From: Ignavibacteria bacterium
GTDB lineage: Bacteria; Bacteroidota; Ignavibacteria; Tepidaquicellales; OLB5
NCBI GenBank assembly: GCA_030835025.1
Contig: JAUQWS010000071.1
Span: 84,365-148,364 of the forward strand
Direction of reading: 5' to 3'
Length of the DNA: 64,000 nt
This document shows, piece by piece, positions 25,943 through 33,281 of this stretch. The notes beneath the pieces were generated by a model that searched no databases, had not been told where the DNA came from, and worked only from the letters and a program-made list of their open reading frames with translations. Position numbers and translations under genes: made by a program. Every line of letters starts with the position of its first letter. Within the stretch, counting starts at the first letter, position 1.

Positions 25943-25974
25943 AAATCAGTCAATTCAGTGTAATCAGTGATTTC
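25943..25974. repeat. Short tandem AATCAGT/ATTCAGTG repeat
   Basis: AAATCAGTCAATTCAGTGTA then ATCAGTGATTTC is three degenerate units of about 10 bases, in the gap after the membrane-protein operon. It resembles the ends of the four-helix-bundle unit at 51628-52031. TAAATTTG at 25998-26005 downstream may be a -7 box for the VOC gene. Confidence 0.5.
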
Positions 25975-26029
25975 TTTCATTCTTAATTACTTTTCCTTAA
26001 ATTTGCTCAATTAACCAGGGGAAAATCAC

Positions 26030-26407
26030 ATGGATGAAACCAAGATTCTTTCCATAAATATGGGCAGCATTTACGCCGAAGATTATGAAACCTGCTTTTC
26101 GTTCTACCATGATATTCTGGGACTTGAAGGTGCAAGTCCCACAGGCAGCAAATCATGCTATTTCAATATCGGCAAAAATCAGGGGTTGTATCTTGAAGGC
26201 GGATATGAACCGTCTGAGGGTAATGCAAAAACTGCGCGGACTACATTTACACTTGAAGTCAGTTCTGCAGCTGCAATGTTTGAAAAGCTGAAGAAAAAAG
26301 GCATCCGCACAATTCAAAAAGAACCCATGAAAATGGCTGAGAATATCTTCTGGTTCCAGTGTTTCGATCCCTGCGGTAACATGGTTGAGTTCATGGGAGG
26401 GGAGTAG
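26030..26407 (+). CDS. VOC family (glyoxalase-fold) protein
   Basis: This 125-residue single-domain vicinal oxygen chelate protein has two beta-alpha-beta-beta-beta modules: SINMGSIYAEDYETCFSFYH...DILGLEGASPTG and TFTLEVSSAAAMFEKLKKKG, ending FQCFDPCGNMVEFMGGE (Glu near the C-terminus is a usual metal ligand). The reaction cannot be assigned; members range from dioxygenases to lyases and antibiotic-binding proteins. It has its own start region with AGGGGA upstream. A perfect hairpin separates it from the convergent esterase gene. Confidence 0.85.
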   Translation: MDETKILSINMGSIYAEDYETCFSFYHDILGLEGASPTGSKSCYFNIGKNQGLYLEGGYEPSEGNAKTARTTFTLEVSSAAAMFEKLKKKGIRTIQKEPMKMAENIFWFQCFDPCGNMVEFMGGE

Positions 26408-26413
26408 TTACTG

Positions 26414-26444
26414 CTCATCCGATGACTTTGAGTCATCGGATGAG
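26414..26444. terminator. 14-bp perfect hairpin between convergent genes
   Basis: CTCATCCGATGACT (26414-26427), loop TTG, and AGTCATCGGATGAG (26431-26444) form a perfect stem. Neither strand has a T-run directly after it, so it may be a factor-assisted bidirectional terminator or a palindromic repeat unit. Confidence 0.55.
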
Positions 26445-26459
26445 TGACAGATCAAATTC

Positions 26460-27194
26460 TTATAACTTTGAATCAATAAAATACGGCAGCATTTTGCGCC
26501 ATGAAGGCCAGTCATGGGGAATATCATAACCCCACAGGTCAAGCTCATGGTCTATTCCTTTTGCATTCAGCACGTTTGAAAGATTCTTCGATGCTTCAGG
26601 ATTTTCATAGCTTCCTTGACCCGTTGTAATATAAATATGCTTCTTTGATTTTATCTGATTCAATATACTGTCATCGCTTAGATTCGAAAGATAATCAACC
26701 GGTGAATTGAAGTAAACATTCTCGTCGTAATAGCCTTTGGAATAGTCCTTCAGGTCATATGAACCGCTCATCGCAATAGTTCCGTCAAAAAGATCCGGCC
26801 TGCGGAAAAATGAATTTGCAGCATGCAGCGCTCCAAACGAGGCTCCCGTAGTAATTATCTGCACATCAATACCGCATACTTGTTTGATAAAAGGGACAAC
26901 CTCATTCACAACGTACTCATTGAATTGCTTATGTCTGTCAGATTTATACTCAGGGTGGTTCTCATCATTCAGCCAGCTTTCGCTGTTAATGCTGTTGATT
27001 GAAAACGCGCGCACTTTCCCGCTGTTAATGTAGGGAGTTATTGATTCGATCAGGTGGAATCTTTCGTATTCTAAAAAATCTGCGGCAGCCGTGGGGAACA
27101 TGAGCAAAGCATACTTATTCCCTGTGCCGTAAACAACTATTTCCATTTCCTTGTTAAGGTTCGGACTCCACCATTTGTGAATTTCTCTGTGCAT
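26460..27194 (-). CDS. Putative esterase (esterase D-type alpha/beta hydrolase)
   Basis: This 244-residue protein matches the PF00756-type esterases: it begins MHREIHKWWSPNLNKEMEIV, has LLMFPTAAADFLEYERFHLI, the nucleophile elbow TTGASFGALHAANSF and the C-terminal catalytic histidine in DIPHDWPSWRKMLPYF. The frame is open to 27278, but the family normally begins at MHREYHKW-like sequence, so I place the start at 27194. The natural substrate is unknown; relatives are annotated as esterases or mycolyltransferase-like proteins. Confidence 0.82.
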   Translation of the reverse strand: MHREIHKWWSPNLNKEMEIVVYGTGNKYALLMFPTAAADFLEYERFHLIESITPYINSGKVRAFSINSINSESWLNDENHPEYKSDRHKQFNEYVVNEVVPFIKQVCGIDVQIITTGASFGALHAANSFFRRPDLFDGTIAMSGSYDLKDYSKGYYDENVYFNSPVDYLSNLSDDSILNQIKSKKHIYITTGQGSYENPEASKNLSNVLNAKGIDHELDLWGYDIPHDWPSWRKMLPYFIDSKL

Positions 27195-27392
27195 ATTGTA
27201 TGTTTTTAAAGAATTTTCAGGTAAGCAATTCCACGAAAATAATGAAATCATCGGGGAGTTAAAAGGCACTCGAACCATTTAATTGTATAGGATTAACGGG
27301 AAAATAATTTTATAATTAAGACGTCAATCTCACTATAAATCCGTCAATTTTCTTTAATTTTAGCCAAAAACACAGGCTAAAGGAAAAATATT

Positions 27393-28070
27393 ATGGCAAA
27401 GAAAACCAAATCATCCAAAAGAACCACTTCTAAAAAAGCGAAATCAAAAGCTTCAAAGAAAGAGGCCGGCACAAAGCCAAAAAAGAATTCAAAACCAAAA
27501 GTCAACAAAACAGAAGCAAAAATGCAGGGCTTAATGAATGACATTTCTTCGGCAAGGAAGAAACTCATCAAATTGAACTCAAAGATCGGTAAGATGGATG
27601 TTCAGGACTACACGCTTAAGGATACTTCCGGTATGGAAGTAAAGCTCTCTGAAATGTTCGGCGATAAAGAGAACCTCATACTTGTGCATAATATGGGGAA
27701 GTCCTGCTCATATTGCACGCTCTGGGCTGATGGATTCAGCGGAGTTACATACTTTATCGAAAAGAAAGCTGCGTTCGTTCTTGTTTCGCCTGATACCCCC
27801 GAAGTACAGAGAGAATTTGCTGCCTCACGCGGGTGGAAGTTCAGAACTTACTCCGGTGCAGGGTCAACTTTCATAAGTGATATGGGATATTACAACGAAA
27901 AAGACGGGTATTGGCCGGGCGTTTCAGTGTTTCATAAAGATAGTGAAGGTAAAATAACGCGTATTGCAAAAGATGATTTCGGGCCGGGTGATTTTTACAG
28001 CAGCCCGTTCCATTTATTTGACCTGCTTCCTGAAGAATCAAGTAACGGTAAATCCGCTGAGCAGGAATGA
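27393..28070 (+). CDS. DUF899 thioredoxin-like protein with lysine-rich N-terminal tail
   Basis: Residues about 65-215 form a DUF899 (AhpC-TSA/thioredoxin-like) domain with the signature HNMGKSCSYCTLWADGFSG, FVLVSPDTPEVQREFAASRG and GWKFRTYSG. Residues 1-60 are a highly basic low-complexity tail (KKTKSSKRTTSKKAKSKASK and similar) followed by a short helix, resembling the tail of histone H1-like proteins. DUF899 proteins usually lack this tail. The ATG has AAAGGAAAAA upstream. The stop overlaps the next DinB gene by ATGA, so the two are co-translated. Confidence 0.85.
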   Translation: MAKKTKSSKRTTSKKAKSKASKKEAGTKPKKNSKPKVNKTEAKMQGLMNDISSARKKLIKLNSKIGKMDVQDYTLKDTSGMEVKLSEMFGDKENLILVHNMGKSCSYCTLWADGFSGVTYFIEKKAAFVLVSPDTPEVQREFAASRGWKFRTYSGAGSTFISDMGYYNEKDGYWPGVSVFHKDSEGKITRIAKDDFGPGDFYSSPFHLFDLLPEESSNGKSAEQE

Positions 28071-28627
28071 AAGTGCAATTAACAAATGAACTTCAGAAGC
28101 TTGCTGATGATTTCTTGAAGATGAAATCGGATGCGGGAAATTTCTTTGCAAAACTGAATGACGCGAAGTTTAATAAACGTCCTGCAAATAACGGCTGGTC
28201 AATTGCCGAGTGTATCGATCACCTGATAGTTACAGGCGATGATTACTGCAATAAATTTGAAGAGGCGCTTAAGATCGCTGCTGATAAAGGTCTCAGGAAA
28301 ACAGATGATTACAGGTATTCATGGTTCGGAAGCCGTTTTATTAGTTTTGTTGAACCCCCGGTAAGATTTAAGATCAAATCACCCAAAAAATGGCGGCCGG
28401 ATTCCGCCATCAACCGTCAAAAGGCATCGGCTGCATATATTCAGCTCCAGGATAGATGGGTTGATCTTATTAACAGGTCAGTTGGCTGGGATATCACCAA
28501 AGTGAAGCTTCCTTCTCCGGCATCAAATGTTATCAAATTCACGGCATTTGAAATACTTGCCGTGAATGCGGCTCACCAGCACAGACATTTCTTGCAGGCA
28601 AAAAAAGTTTTTGAAGAGATAAAATAG
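28067..28627 (+). CDS. DinB family protein
   Basis: This 186-residue protein has the DinB_2 pattern with NNGWSIAECIDHLIVTGDDY (first metal histidine) and VNAAHQHRHFLQAKKVFEE near the end (the HxxH pair). It is coupled to the DUF899 gene by a 4-base overlap and precedes the 3-hydroxyanthranilate dioxygenase gene by 30 bases, which may put it at the head of the kynurenine region. Its substrate is unknown. Confidence 0.85.
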   Translation: MKVQLTNELQKLADDFLKMKSDAGNFFAKLNDAKFNKRPANNGWSIAECIDHLIVTGDDYCNKFEEALKIAADKGLRKTDDYRYSWFGSRFISFVEPPVRFKIKSPKKWRPDSAINRQKASAAYIQLQDRWVDLINRSVGWDITKVKLPSPASNVIKFTAFEILAVNAAHQHRHFLQAKKVFEEIK

Positions 28628-28657
28628 TTTTAATATATCTTAAAAGGAGTAATTACA

Positions 28658-29173
28658 ATGTCACTATCATCATTCAACTTTAAGCAGTGGATAGAAGAAA
28701 ACCGCCATCTCCTTAAACCGCCGGTGGGGAATAAGTGCATGGTCGATGGCGATCTGATAGTAATGGTCGTCGGGGGTCCCAATGCCAGGAAAGATTATCA
28801 CTTCGAAGACGGCGCGGAGTTCTTTTACCAGATCGAGGGAGATATAGTTGTAAAAGTCATAGAAGACGGCAAGCCGCATGATGTGCATATTAAAGAGGGA
28901 GAAATGTTCTACCTTCCCCCCAATACTCCGCACTCGCCGCAAAGGCCTGCAAATACTATCGGTCTTGTGATTGAGCGCAAACGCGATGAAAAAGAGTTTG
29001 ATGCTTTCCAGTGGTACTGCGAAAATTGCGGCAATAAGCTCTACGAAGAATTTGTTAAGCTTGATAACATTGTGACCCAGCTTCCTCCTATATTTGAGAG
29101 ATTCTGGAATGACCTTGATAAGCGCACGTGCAAGCAATGCGGAACAGTAATGCAGCCGCCGGAGAAAAAATAA
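28658..29173 (+). CDS. nbaC: 3-hydroxyanthranilate 3,4-dioxygenase
   Basis: This 171-residue cupin opens the ring of 3-hydroxyanthranilate to 2-amino-3-carboxymuconate semialdehyde (ACMS). The catalytic iron ligands are His48 and Glu54 (KDYHFEDGAEFFYQIEGD) and His92 (LPPNTPHSPQRPA). The C-terminus has two CxxC pairs (CENCG, Cys121/124, and CKQCG, Cys158/161), the rubredoxin-like second iron site of bacterial HAO enzymes. A strong ribosome-binding site, AAGGAG, lies 10 bases before the ATG. It is the first gene of the kynurenine-degradation cluster. A repeat-flanked pseudogene separates it from the ACMS decarboxylase-like gene. Confidence 0.95.
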   Translation: MSLSSFNFKQWIEENRHLLKPPVGNKCMVDGDLIVMVVGGPNARKDYHFEDGAEFFYQIEGDIVVKVIEDGKPHDVHIKEGEMFYLPPNTPHSPQRPANTIGLVIERKRDEKEFDAFQWYCENCGNKLYEEFVKLDNIVTQLPPIFERFWNDLDKRTCKQCGTVMQPPEKK

Positions 29174-29175
29174 AT

Positions 29176-29214
29176 TACGAATTACGAATTACGAAATAGG
29201 AATTACGAAATAAT
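29176..29214. repeat. Left end of four-helix-bundle unit 1 (tandem AATTACG)
   Basis: AATTACGAATTACGAATTACG followed by AAATAGGAATTACGAAATA is a tandem 7-base motif right after the dioxygenase stop codon. GGAATTACGAAATA (29199-29212) is inverted relative to TAATTCGTAATTCC at 29572-29585 with one mismatch. Confidence 0.75.
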
Positions 29215-29220
29215 CGTTGA

Positions 29221-29574
29221 ATGAAAGACAATATAATTCTTGAAAAATCATACAAGTTTGCAGTCAGGATAATTAAGCTTTACCTGTTTTTAAAAGAAAA
29301 GAAAGAATTTGAGCTGGGAAACCAGATATTGAGAAGCGGAACTTCAATTGGTTCAAATGTTGAATAAGCTGTCGGAGGATATTCAAGAAAAGATTTTTCC
29401 GCAAAGCTTGGTATAGCATACAGAGAAGCAAGAGAAACAAGATTCCGATTAAGGTTACTGAATGATACGGGTTTTATAGATAAAAAACTCTTTGATTCGT
29501 TGTATGAGGATTGTGAAGAGATATTGAAAATTATCGGGACGATTCAAAAAACACTAAAGAAGAATAATTCCTAA
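29221..29574 (+). pseudogene. S23-type four-helix-bundle protein gene with in-frame stop
   Basis: The frame from ATG 29221 reads MKDNIILEKSYKFAVRIIKL... to a TAA at 29365 (codon 49), then continues without any other defect (AVGGYSRKDFSAKLGIAYRE...) to a TAA at 29572. The family has SNVEEA at this point, so a single GAA-to-TAA change explains the stop. With it repaired the product would be about 117 residues, homologous to the intact protein at 51658-52014. The family (PF05635/TIGR02436) was first found in open frames within 23S rRNA intervening sequences, and the Avd protein of diversity-generating retroelements shares the fold. Either it is a fresh pseudogene, or the base is a sequencing error. 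Confidence 0.85.
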
Positions 29575-29590
29575 TTCGTAATTCCAAATT
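29566..29590. repeat. Right end of four-helix-bundle unit 1
   Basis: TAATTCGTAATTCC (29572-29585) is the inverted copy of GGAATTACGAAATA at the left end with one mismatch. The pseudogene's stop codon is its first three bases. The next gene starts 9 bases later. Confidence 0.72.
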
Positions 29591-29593
29591 GAT

Positions 29594-30049
29594 ATGGATC
29601 TAACTATAGTGACCCTCGAGCCCAAACCCGCCATTGCAATAAGAGACACTTGCACAGCAGATGAGCTTGGAGATAAGTTCGGTGAGATTTACCGGGAAAT
29701 AGGTGTATACATGAAGGTGAATTCAGTCAATATGACCGGTCCACCGTTCGGGATATATCATGCATACTCGGCTGATAGTATTGACCTGGAAGCAGGTTAT
29801 CCGGCTGACAGTATCCCGCCCGAAGGTTCAAGAATTCACTCTATCTCAACCTATGATGGAAAAGCCGCAATGTCCGAATTCCGGGGTCATTATGACGGAC
29901 TGAGTGCCGCATGGAAAGAATTTGCAGAACTTGTGGATAATGCCGGGTATAAACTGGCTGGTCCCTGTTTTGAAGTTTACATTACAGATCCGTTTAAAGA
30001 ACCGGATACTGATAAGTGGATTACGGAACTTTACACACCCATTGAATGA
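29594..30049 (+). CDS. GyrI-like small-molecule-binding domain protein
   Basis: This 151-residue protein is a stand-alone GyrI-like/AraC effector-binding domain: it begins MDLTIVTLEPKPAIAIRDTC, has GPPFGIYHAYSADSIDLEAG and AAMSEFRGHYDGLSAAWKEF, and ends FEVYITDPFKEPDTDKWITE. These SHV-fold domains bind small hydrophobic or cationic ligands. The gene overlaps the decarboxylase gene by ATGA, so it may bind a pathway intermediate; that is an inference from position. Confidence 0.85.
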   Translation: MDLTIVTLEPKPAIAIRDTCTADELGDKFGEIYREIGVYMKVNSVNMTGPPFGIYHAYSADSIDLEAGYPADSIPPEGSRIHSISTYDGKAAMSEFRGHYDGLSAAWKEFAELVDNAGYKLAGPCFEVYITDPFKEPDTDKWITELYTPIE

Positions 30050-31068
30050 AAATAGACGTTCACACACACATCCTGCCTGAAAATTGGCCGGACCTGAACA
30101 AAAAGTACAACACTCACGGTTTTGTCACTATTGAGCATCACAAGCCTTGCTGCGCTAAAATGATGATTGGGGATAAGGTATTCCGTGAGATCACAGATAA
30201 TTCATGGGAACCGAAAACGCGAATCGATGACTGCGATAAGCATGGTGTAAATATGCAGGTGCTTTCAACTGTGCCCGTTATGTTCAACTACTGGGCCAAG
30301 CCTGAAGAAACTTATGACCTTTCACGCTATCTTAACGATCATATTGCGCAGGTTGTGAACGATAATCCAAAAAGATTTTCAGGTCTTGGTACTCTGCCTA
30401 TGCAGGATACGAAGCTTGCAGTAAAAGAACTTGAAAGATGCGTGAAAGATCTGGGGCTTAAAGGAATTGAAGTCGGCACACACATTCACGGGAGAAACCT
30501 GGATGATCCTGAAGTGTTCGAAATATTCCGCGCGTGTGAAGAATTGGGTGCTGCTGTGTTCATTCACCCGTGGGATATGCTCGGCAAAGACAGGATGCCC
30601 GAATACTGGCTTCCGTGGCTTGTCGGTATGCCCGCTGAAACATCTCTTGCCATATGCTCGATGATATTCGGGGGAGTGTTTGAACGGCTGAAGGATCTCA
30701 AGGTATGTTTTGCCCATGGCGGCGGTTCATTCCCGTTTTCTATAGGCAGGATCGAGCATGGATTCAACGTTAGGCCGGATCTTGTAGCAACTAAAAACAG
30801 GGTTAACCCGCGGAATTACCTGGGCAAGTTTTACCTGGATTCACTTGTGCTGGATGAACTGGCACTTAAGTTCCTTATTGATCTTATTGGTGAAGACAGC
30901 ATTGTCATGGGTTCTGACTATCCTTTTCCATTGGGTGAACACTCTCCAGGGAAGCTGATCGAAGAAATGGCAGAGCTTAACAGCGTTGTCAAAGAAAAGC
31001 TGCTGTGGAAAAACGCAGCAGAGTTTTTAGGACTTCAGGAAGATGTTATCCTGAAGGCACTTTTATAG
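30046..31068 (+). CDS. nbaD: Aminocarboxymuconate-semialdehyde decarboxylase (ACMSD-type amidohydrolase)
   Basis: This 340-residue amidohydrolase decarboxylates ACMS to 2-aminomuconate semialdehyde, diverting it from spontaneous cyclisation to quinolinate. The metal HxH is at the N-terminus (MKIDVHTHILPENWPDL, His6 and His8), with AAVFIHPWDMLG, CFAHGGGSFPFSIGRIEHGF and MGSDYPFPLGEHSPG (Asp) in the usual order. The length matches ACMSD (about 335). The gene is coupled to the GyrI-like gene and lies 0.9 kb after the dioxygenase that makes its substrate. Its presence indicates catabolism rather than NAD synthesis. Confidence 0.92.
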   Translation: MKIDVHTHILPENWPDLNKKYNTHGFVTIEHHKPCCAKMMIGDKVFREITDNSWEPKTRIDDCDKHGVNMQVLSTVPVMFNYWAKPEETYDLSRYLNDHIAQVVNDNPKRFSGLGTLPMQDTKLAVKELERCVKDLGLKGIEVGTHIHGRNLDDPEVFEIFRACEELGAAVFIHPWDMLGKDRMPEYWLPWLVGMPAETSLAICSMIFGGVFERLKDLKVCFAHGGGSFPFSIGRIEHGFNVRPDLVATKNRVNPRNYLGKFYLDSLVLDELALKFLIDLIGEDSIVMGSDYPFPLGEHSPGKLIEEMAELNSVVKEKLLWKNAAEFLGLQEDVILKALL

Positions 31069-31159
31069 ACTGAGTTAGAATAGTTCATAATATCTTGCCG
31101 GTCCTCAAATCTCCTTTATTTACCTGTAACTTAAGTAATGTTATCATTAAATTTGCGCT

Positions 31160-31975
31160 ATGCGGCTTGAATTTGTAGTAAATAATAAAGATTACATTAT
31201 AGATAGCACTGAACCGCTTGATATTTCAATTCCACTGAATTTTGGCGGTGAACAGCCGAATATTTACGACGCTCAAAAGGCAAGCTCAAAAGCCTGTGAG
31301 ATAGGCACGTTTGTTGGTGATACCAGAAGAGGCGGAAGCTGTAATTTTGAGGAGTACACACTTATTGCTCACTGCAACGGCACACATACGGAGTGTGTTG
31401 GCCATATCACAGATGAGAGAATTTCGATCCGCAACGTTCTGAATGATTCTTTTATCCCGGCTGTTTTGATCACAGTTGAGCCTGAAAAAGCTTTTGACAC
31501 ACCTGACACCTACTTTTCCAACAAGAATGAAAGCGATTTTCTTATCACGCAATTGAATTTAAGCGAGGCTTTGCGCTTCAAAGAGGTTGGATTTCTTGAG
31601 GGACTTATCATAAGGACTCTCCCGAATGACGTTTCAAAAAAATCACGGAGATATATGGATAACCTCCCGCCGTTTTTATCACGCCAGGCCATGGAGTATA
31701 TTGTTAAACTCGGAGTCAAACATCTTCTCCTTGATATCCCCTCGGTTGACCGCGCATTTGATGAGGGCAAACTTACCGCACATCACCTGTACTGGGGTGT
31801 TGAAGAAGGAAGCCATAAGATTGATCCTCGTGACTACTCCCTCAAAACTATTACAGAAATGATCTATGTACCGGATATCGTTAAAGACGGACTTTATCTG
31901 CTGAATCTGCAGATCGCACCATTCCAAAGCGATGCGTCGCCTTCAAGGCCGCTTCTATATGCAATTAACAATTAG
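31160..31975 (+). CDS. kynB: Cyclase family protein, probable kynurenine formamidase
   Basis: This 271-residue protein has the metal-binding motif LIAHCNGTHTECVGH (His71, His76, Glu78 and His82), the HxGTHxD/E signature of the cyclase family that includes bacterial kynurenine formamidase (KynB), and ends with a typical substrate-side motif LNLQIAPFQSDASPSRPLLY. In this cluster, hydrolysis of N-formylkynurenine to kynurenine is the obvious role, although the protein is longer than classical KynB (about 210 residues) and could act on a related amide. TAAATTTG at 31148-31155 may be a -7 box. The stop codon lies in a short tandem repeat. Confidence 0.8.
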   Translation: MRLEFVVNNKDYIIDSTEPLDISIPLNFGGEQPNIYDAQKASSKACEIGTFVGDTRRGGSCNFEEYTLIAHCNGTHTECVGHITDERISIRNVLNDSFIPAVLITVEPEKAFDTPDTYFSNKNESDFLITQLNLSEALRFKEVGFLEGLIIRTLPNDVSKKSRRYMDNLPPFLSRQAMEYIVKLGVKHLLLDIPSVDRAFDEGKLTAHHLYWGVEEGSHKIDPRDYSLKTITEMIYVPDIVKDGLYLLNLQIAPFQSDASPSRPLLYAINN

Positions 31976-31985
31976 CAATTAACAA
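31961..31985. repeat. Tandem GCAATTAACAATTA repeat at gene end
   Basis: GCAATTAACAATTA is repeated as GCAATTAACAAA directly afterwards. The repeat covers the last residues (AINN) and stop codon of the cyclase gene, like the other AT-rich tandem repeats at gene ends in this window. Confidence 0.55.
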
Positions 31986-32035
31986 ACTCTTAGATACAAT
32001 AGTTAAATAAAATAATTAAGGAACAATATTATAAA

Positions 32036-32797
32036 ATGAAAAAACTCATAATATTAATTGCTCTCATATTCACCACCGGGCTTTTTGCAGGTGATACCGT
32101 GACAACTTCATCAGGATTAAAGTACATCGTCCTTAAAAAAGGGAAAGGAAAAAAAGCCGTTATCGGTAAGATTGCCGAAGTGCATTACACAGGCTGGCTG
32201 CTGGACGGCAAGAAATTCGATTCCTCACGCGACCGCGGCGAGACTTTTGAGTTTACGCTAGGCGCAAAGCAGGTAATTAAGGGATGGGATGAAGGCGTTG
32301 CTTTGATGAGGATCGGAGACGAGTTCCGCCTCATACTGCCGCCTGAGCTTGCATATGGCGAGCGCGGTGCTGGTGAAGTAATTCCCCCGAATGCAACTCT
32401 TGTCTTTGATGTTGAGCTTTTCGGAGTACACAAACCTAAGAGATCATTTGTTGATTCACTTCTTGCCATAGCTGTTGAAAAGAATGTTGAAACTGCAATT
32501 GATGTTTATTGGGACCTGAAGGATAATTATGAAGATGAATACAATTTCAAAGAAAGCCAGCTCAATATTCTGGGGTATGAATTGCTGCAGGCAGGAAAGA
32601 ACAAAGAAGCAATTGCGATATTTAAGCTCAATGTTGAACAGTACCCGAAATCTTTCAATGTTTATGATAGCCTCGGCGAAGGCTGCATGCTGGATGGCGA
32701 CAAGAAAAATGCAATCAAGTTCTATGAAAAATCCCTTGAGTTGAACCCTGATAACGAGAATGCAAAAAAAATGCTGGAAACTTTAAGATCAAATTAA
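32036..32797 (+). CDS. Exported FKBP-type peptidyl-prolyl isomerase with TPR repeats
   Basis: This 253-residue protein has a signal peptide (MKKLIILIALIFTTGLFA), an FKBP domain (residues about 22-130: VHYTGWLLDGKKFDSSRDRG, VIKGWDEGVALM and PPELAYGERGAGEVIPPNAT) and two C-terminal TPR-like repeats (residues about 175-250, including NVYDSLGEGCMLDGDKKNAI and FYEKSLELNPDNENAKKML). It should catalyse proline isomerisation during folding of exported proteins. The FKBP plus TPR layout is less common than FKBP alone. There is no evident link to kynurenine metabolism apart from position. Confidence 0.92.
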   Translation: MKKLIILIALIFTTGLFAGDTVTTSSGLKYIVLKKGKGKKAVIGKIAEVHYTGWLLDGKKFDSSRDRGETFEFTLGAKQVIKGWDEGVALMRIGDEFRLILPPELAYGERGAGEVIPPNATLVFDVELFGVHKPKRSFVDSLLAIAVEKNVETAIDVYWDLKDNYEDEYNFKESQLNILGYELLQAGKNKEAIAIFKLNVEQYPKSFNVYDSLGEGCMLDGDKKNAIKFYEKSLELNPDNENAKKMLETLRSN

Positions 32798-32801
32798 AAT
32801 T

Positions 32802-33281
32802 ATGGAATTAAGCGAGCTTGAATTAATGATCGGTAAATGGCACGGTAAAGGCATTGCAGAGCTGAATTCCGTTAAAGCCGCCGATTATGACGAAGAAACT
32901 GTATATGAATACGGCAAAAACAAAGAGATCATTTTCTACGTTCAAAAGACGTGGAAAACCTTTCATGGCAAAAGAATAGAAACACTGCACCTTGAATCAG
33001 GGTTCATAAGGAAAAATGAAAGCGGGATTACACAGCTTTCCAACTCGCAGGGCAACGGGCGCGTTGAAGTTCTGGAGCTTGCGAAGACAACCAAAACAGA
33101 GAATAGTGTTAAGCTTGTGTTCAATTCGCTGATGCACGGCAACGATCCAAGAATGCTGGCAACGGTAAGGGAATTTACACTTGGGCACGGTAAGCTGAAA
33201 TACGCTATGAAAATGTCTACAACCATGAACAAGGGTTTGAAAGGCCACCTGCACGCAGAACTGGAAAGAATACCGGAATGA
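32802..33281 (+). CDS. Nitrobindin-like heme-binding beta-barrel protein (THAP4/DUF1794)
   Basis: This 159-residue protein has the nitrobindin layout: LMIGKWHGKGIAEL (GxWxGxG-like N-terminal motif), a run of antiparallel strands (EIIFYVQKTWKTFHGKRIET, LHLESGFIRK), and the C-terminal GHLHAELERIPE (His149 and His151), where the proximal heme histidine is expected. Nitrobindins bind ferric heme and interact with NO or peroxynitrite. The stop codon overlaps the kynureninase start by ATGA. Whether it truly binds heme is not provable from sequence. Confidence 0.75.
   Translation: MELSELELMIGKWHGKGIAELNSVKAADYDEETVYEYGKNKEIIFYVQKTWKTFHGKRIETLHLESGFIRKNESGITQLSNSQGNGRVEVLELAKTTKTENSVKLVFNSLMHGNDPRMLATVREFTLGHGKLKYAMKMSTTMNKGLKGHLHAELERIPE

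Noticed and set aside
28670-29137. 155-residue minus-strand open frame
   Set aside because: It lies antisense within the 3-hydroxyanthranilate dioxygenase gene, whose motifs are complete.
29176-29214. CRISPR-like repeats
   Set aside because: The tandem AATTACG units are contiguous and 7 bases long, without spacers; no cas genes are present.
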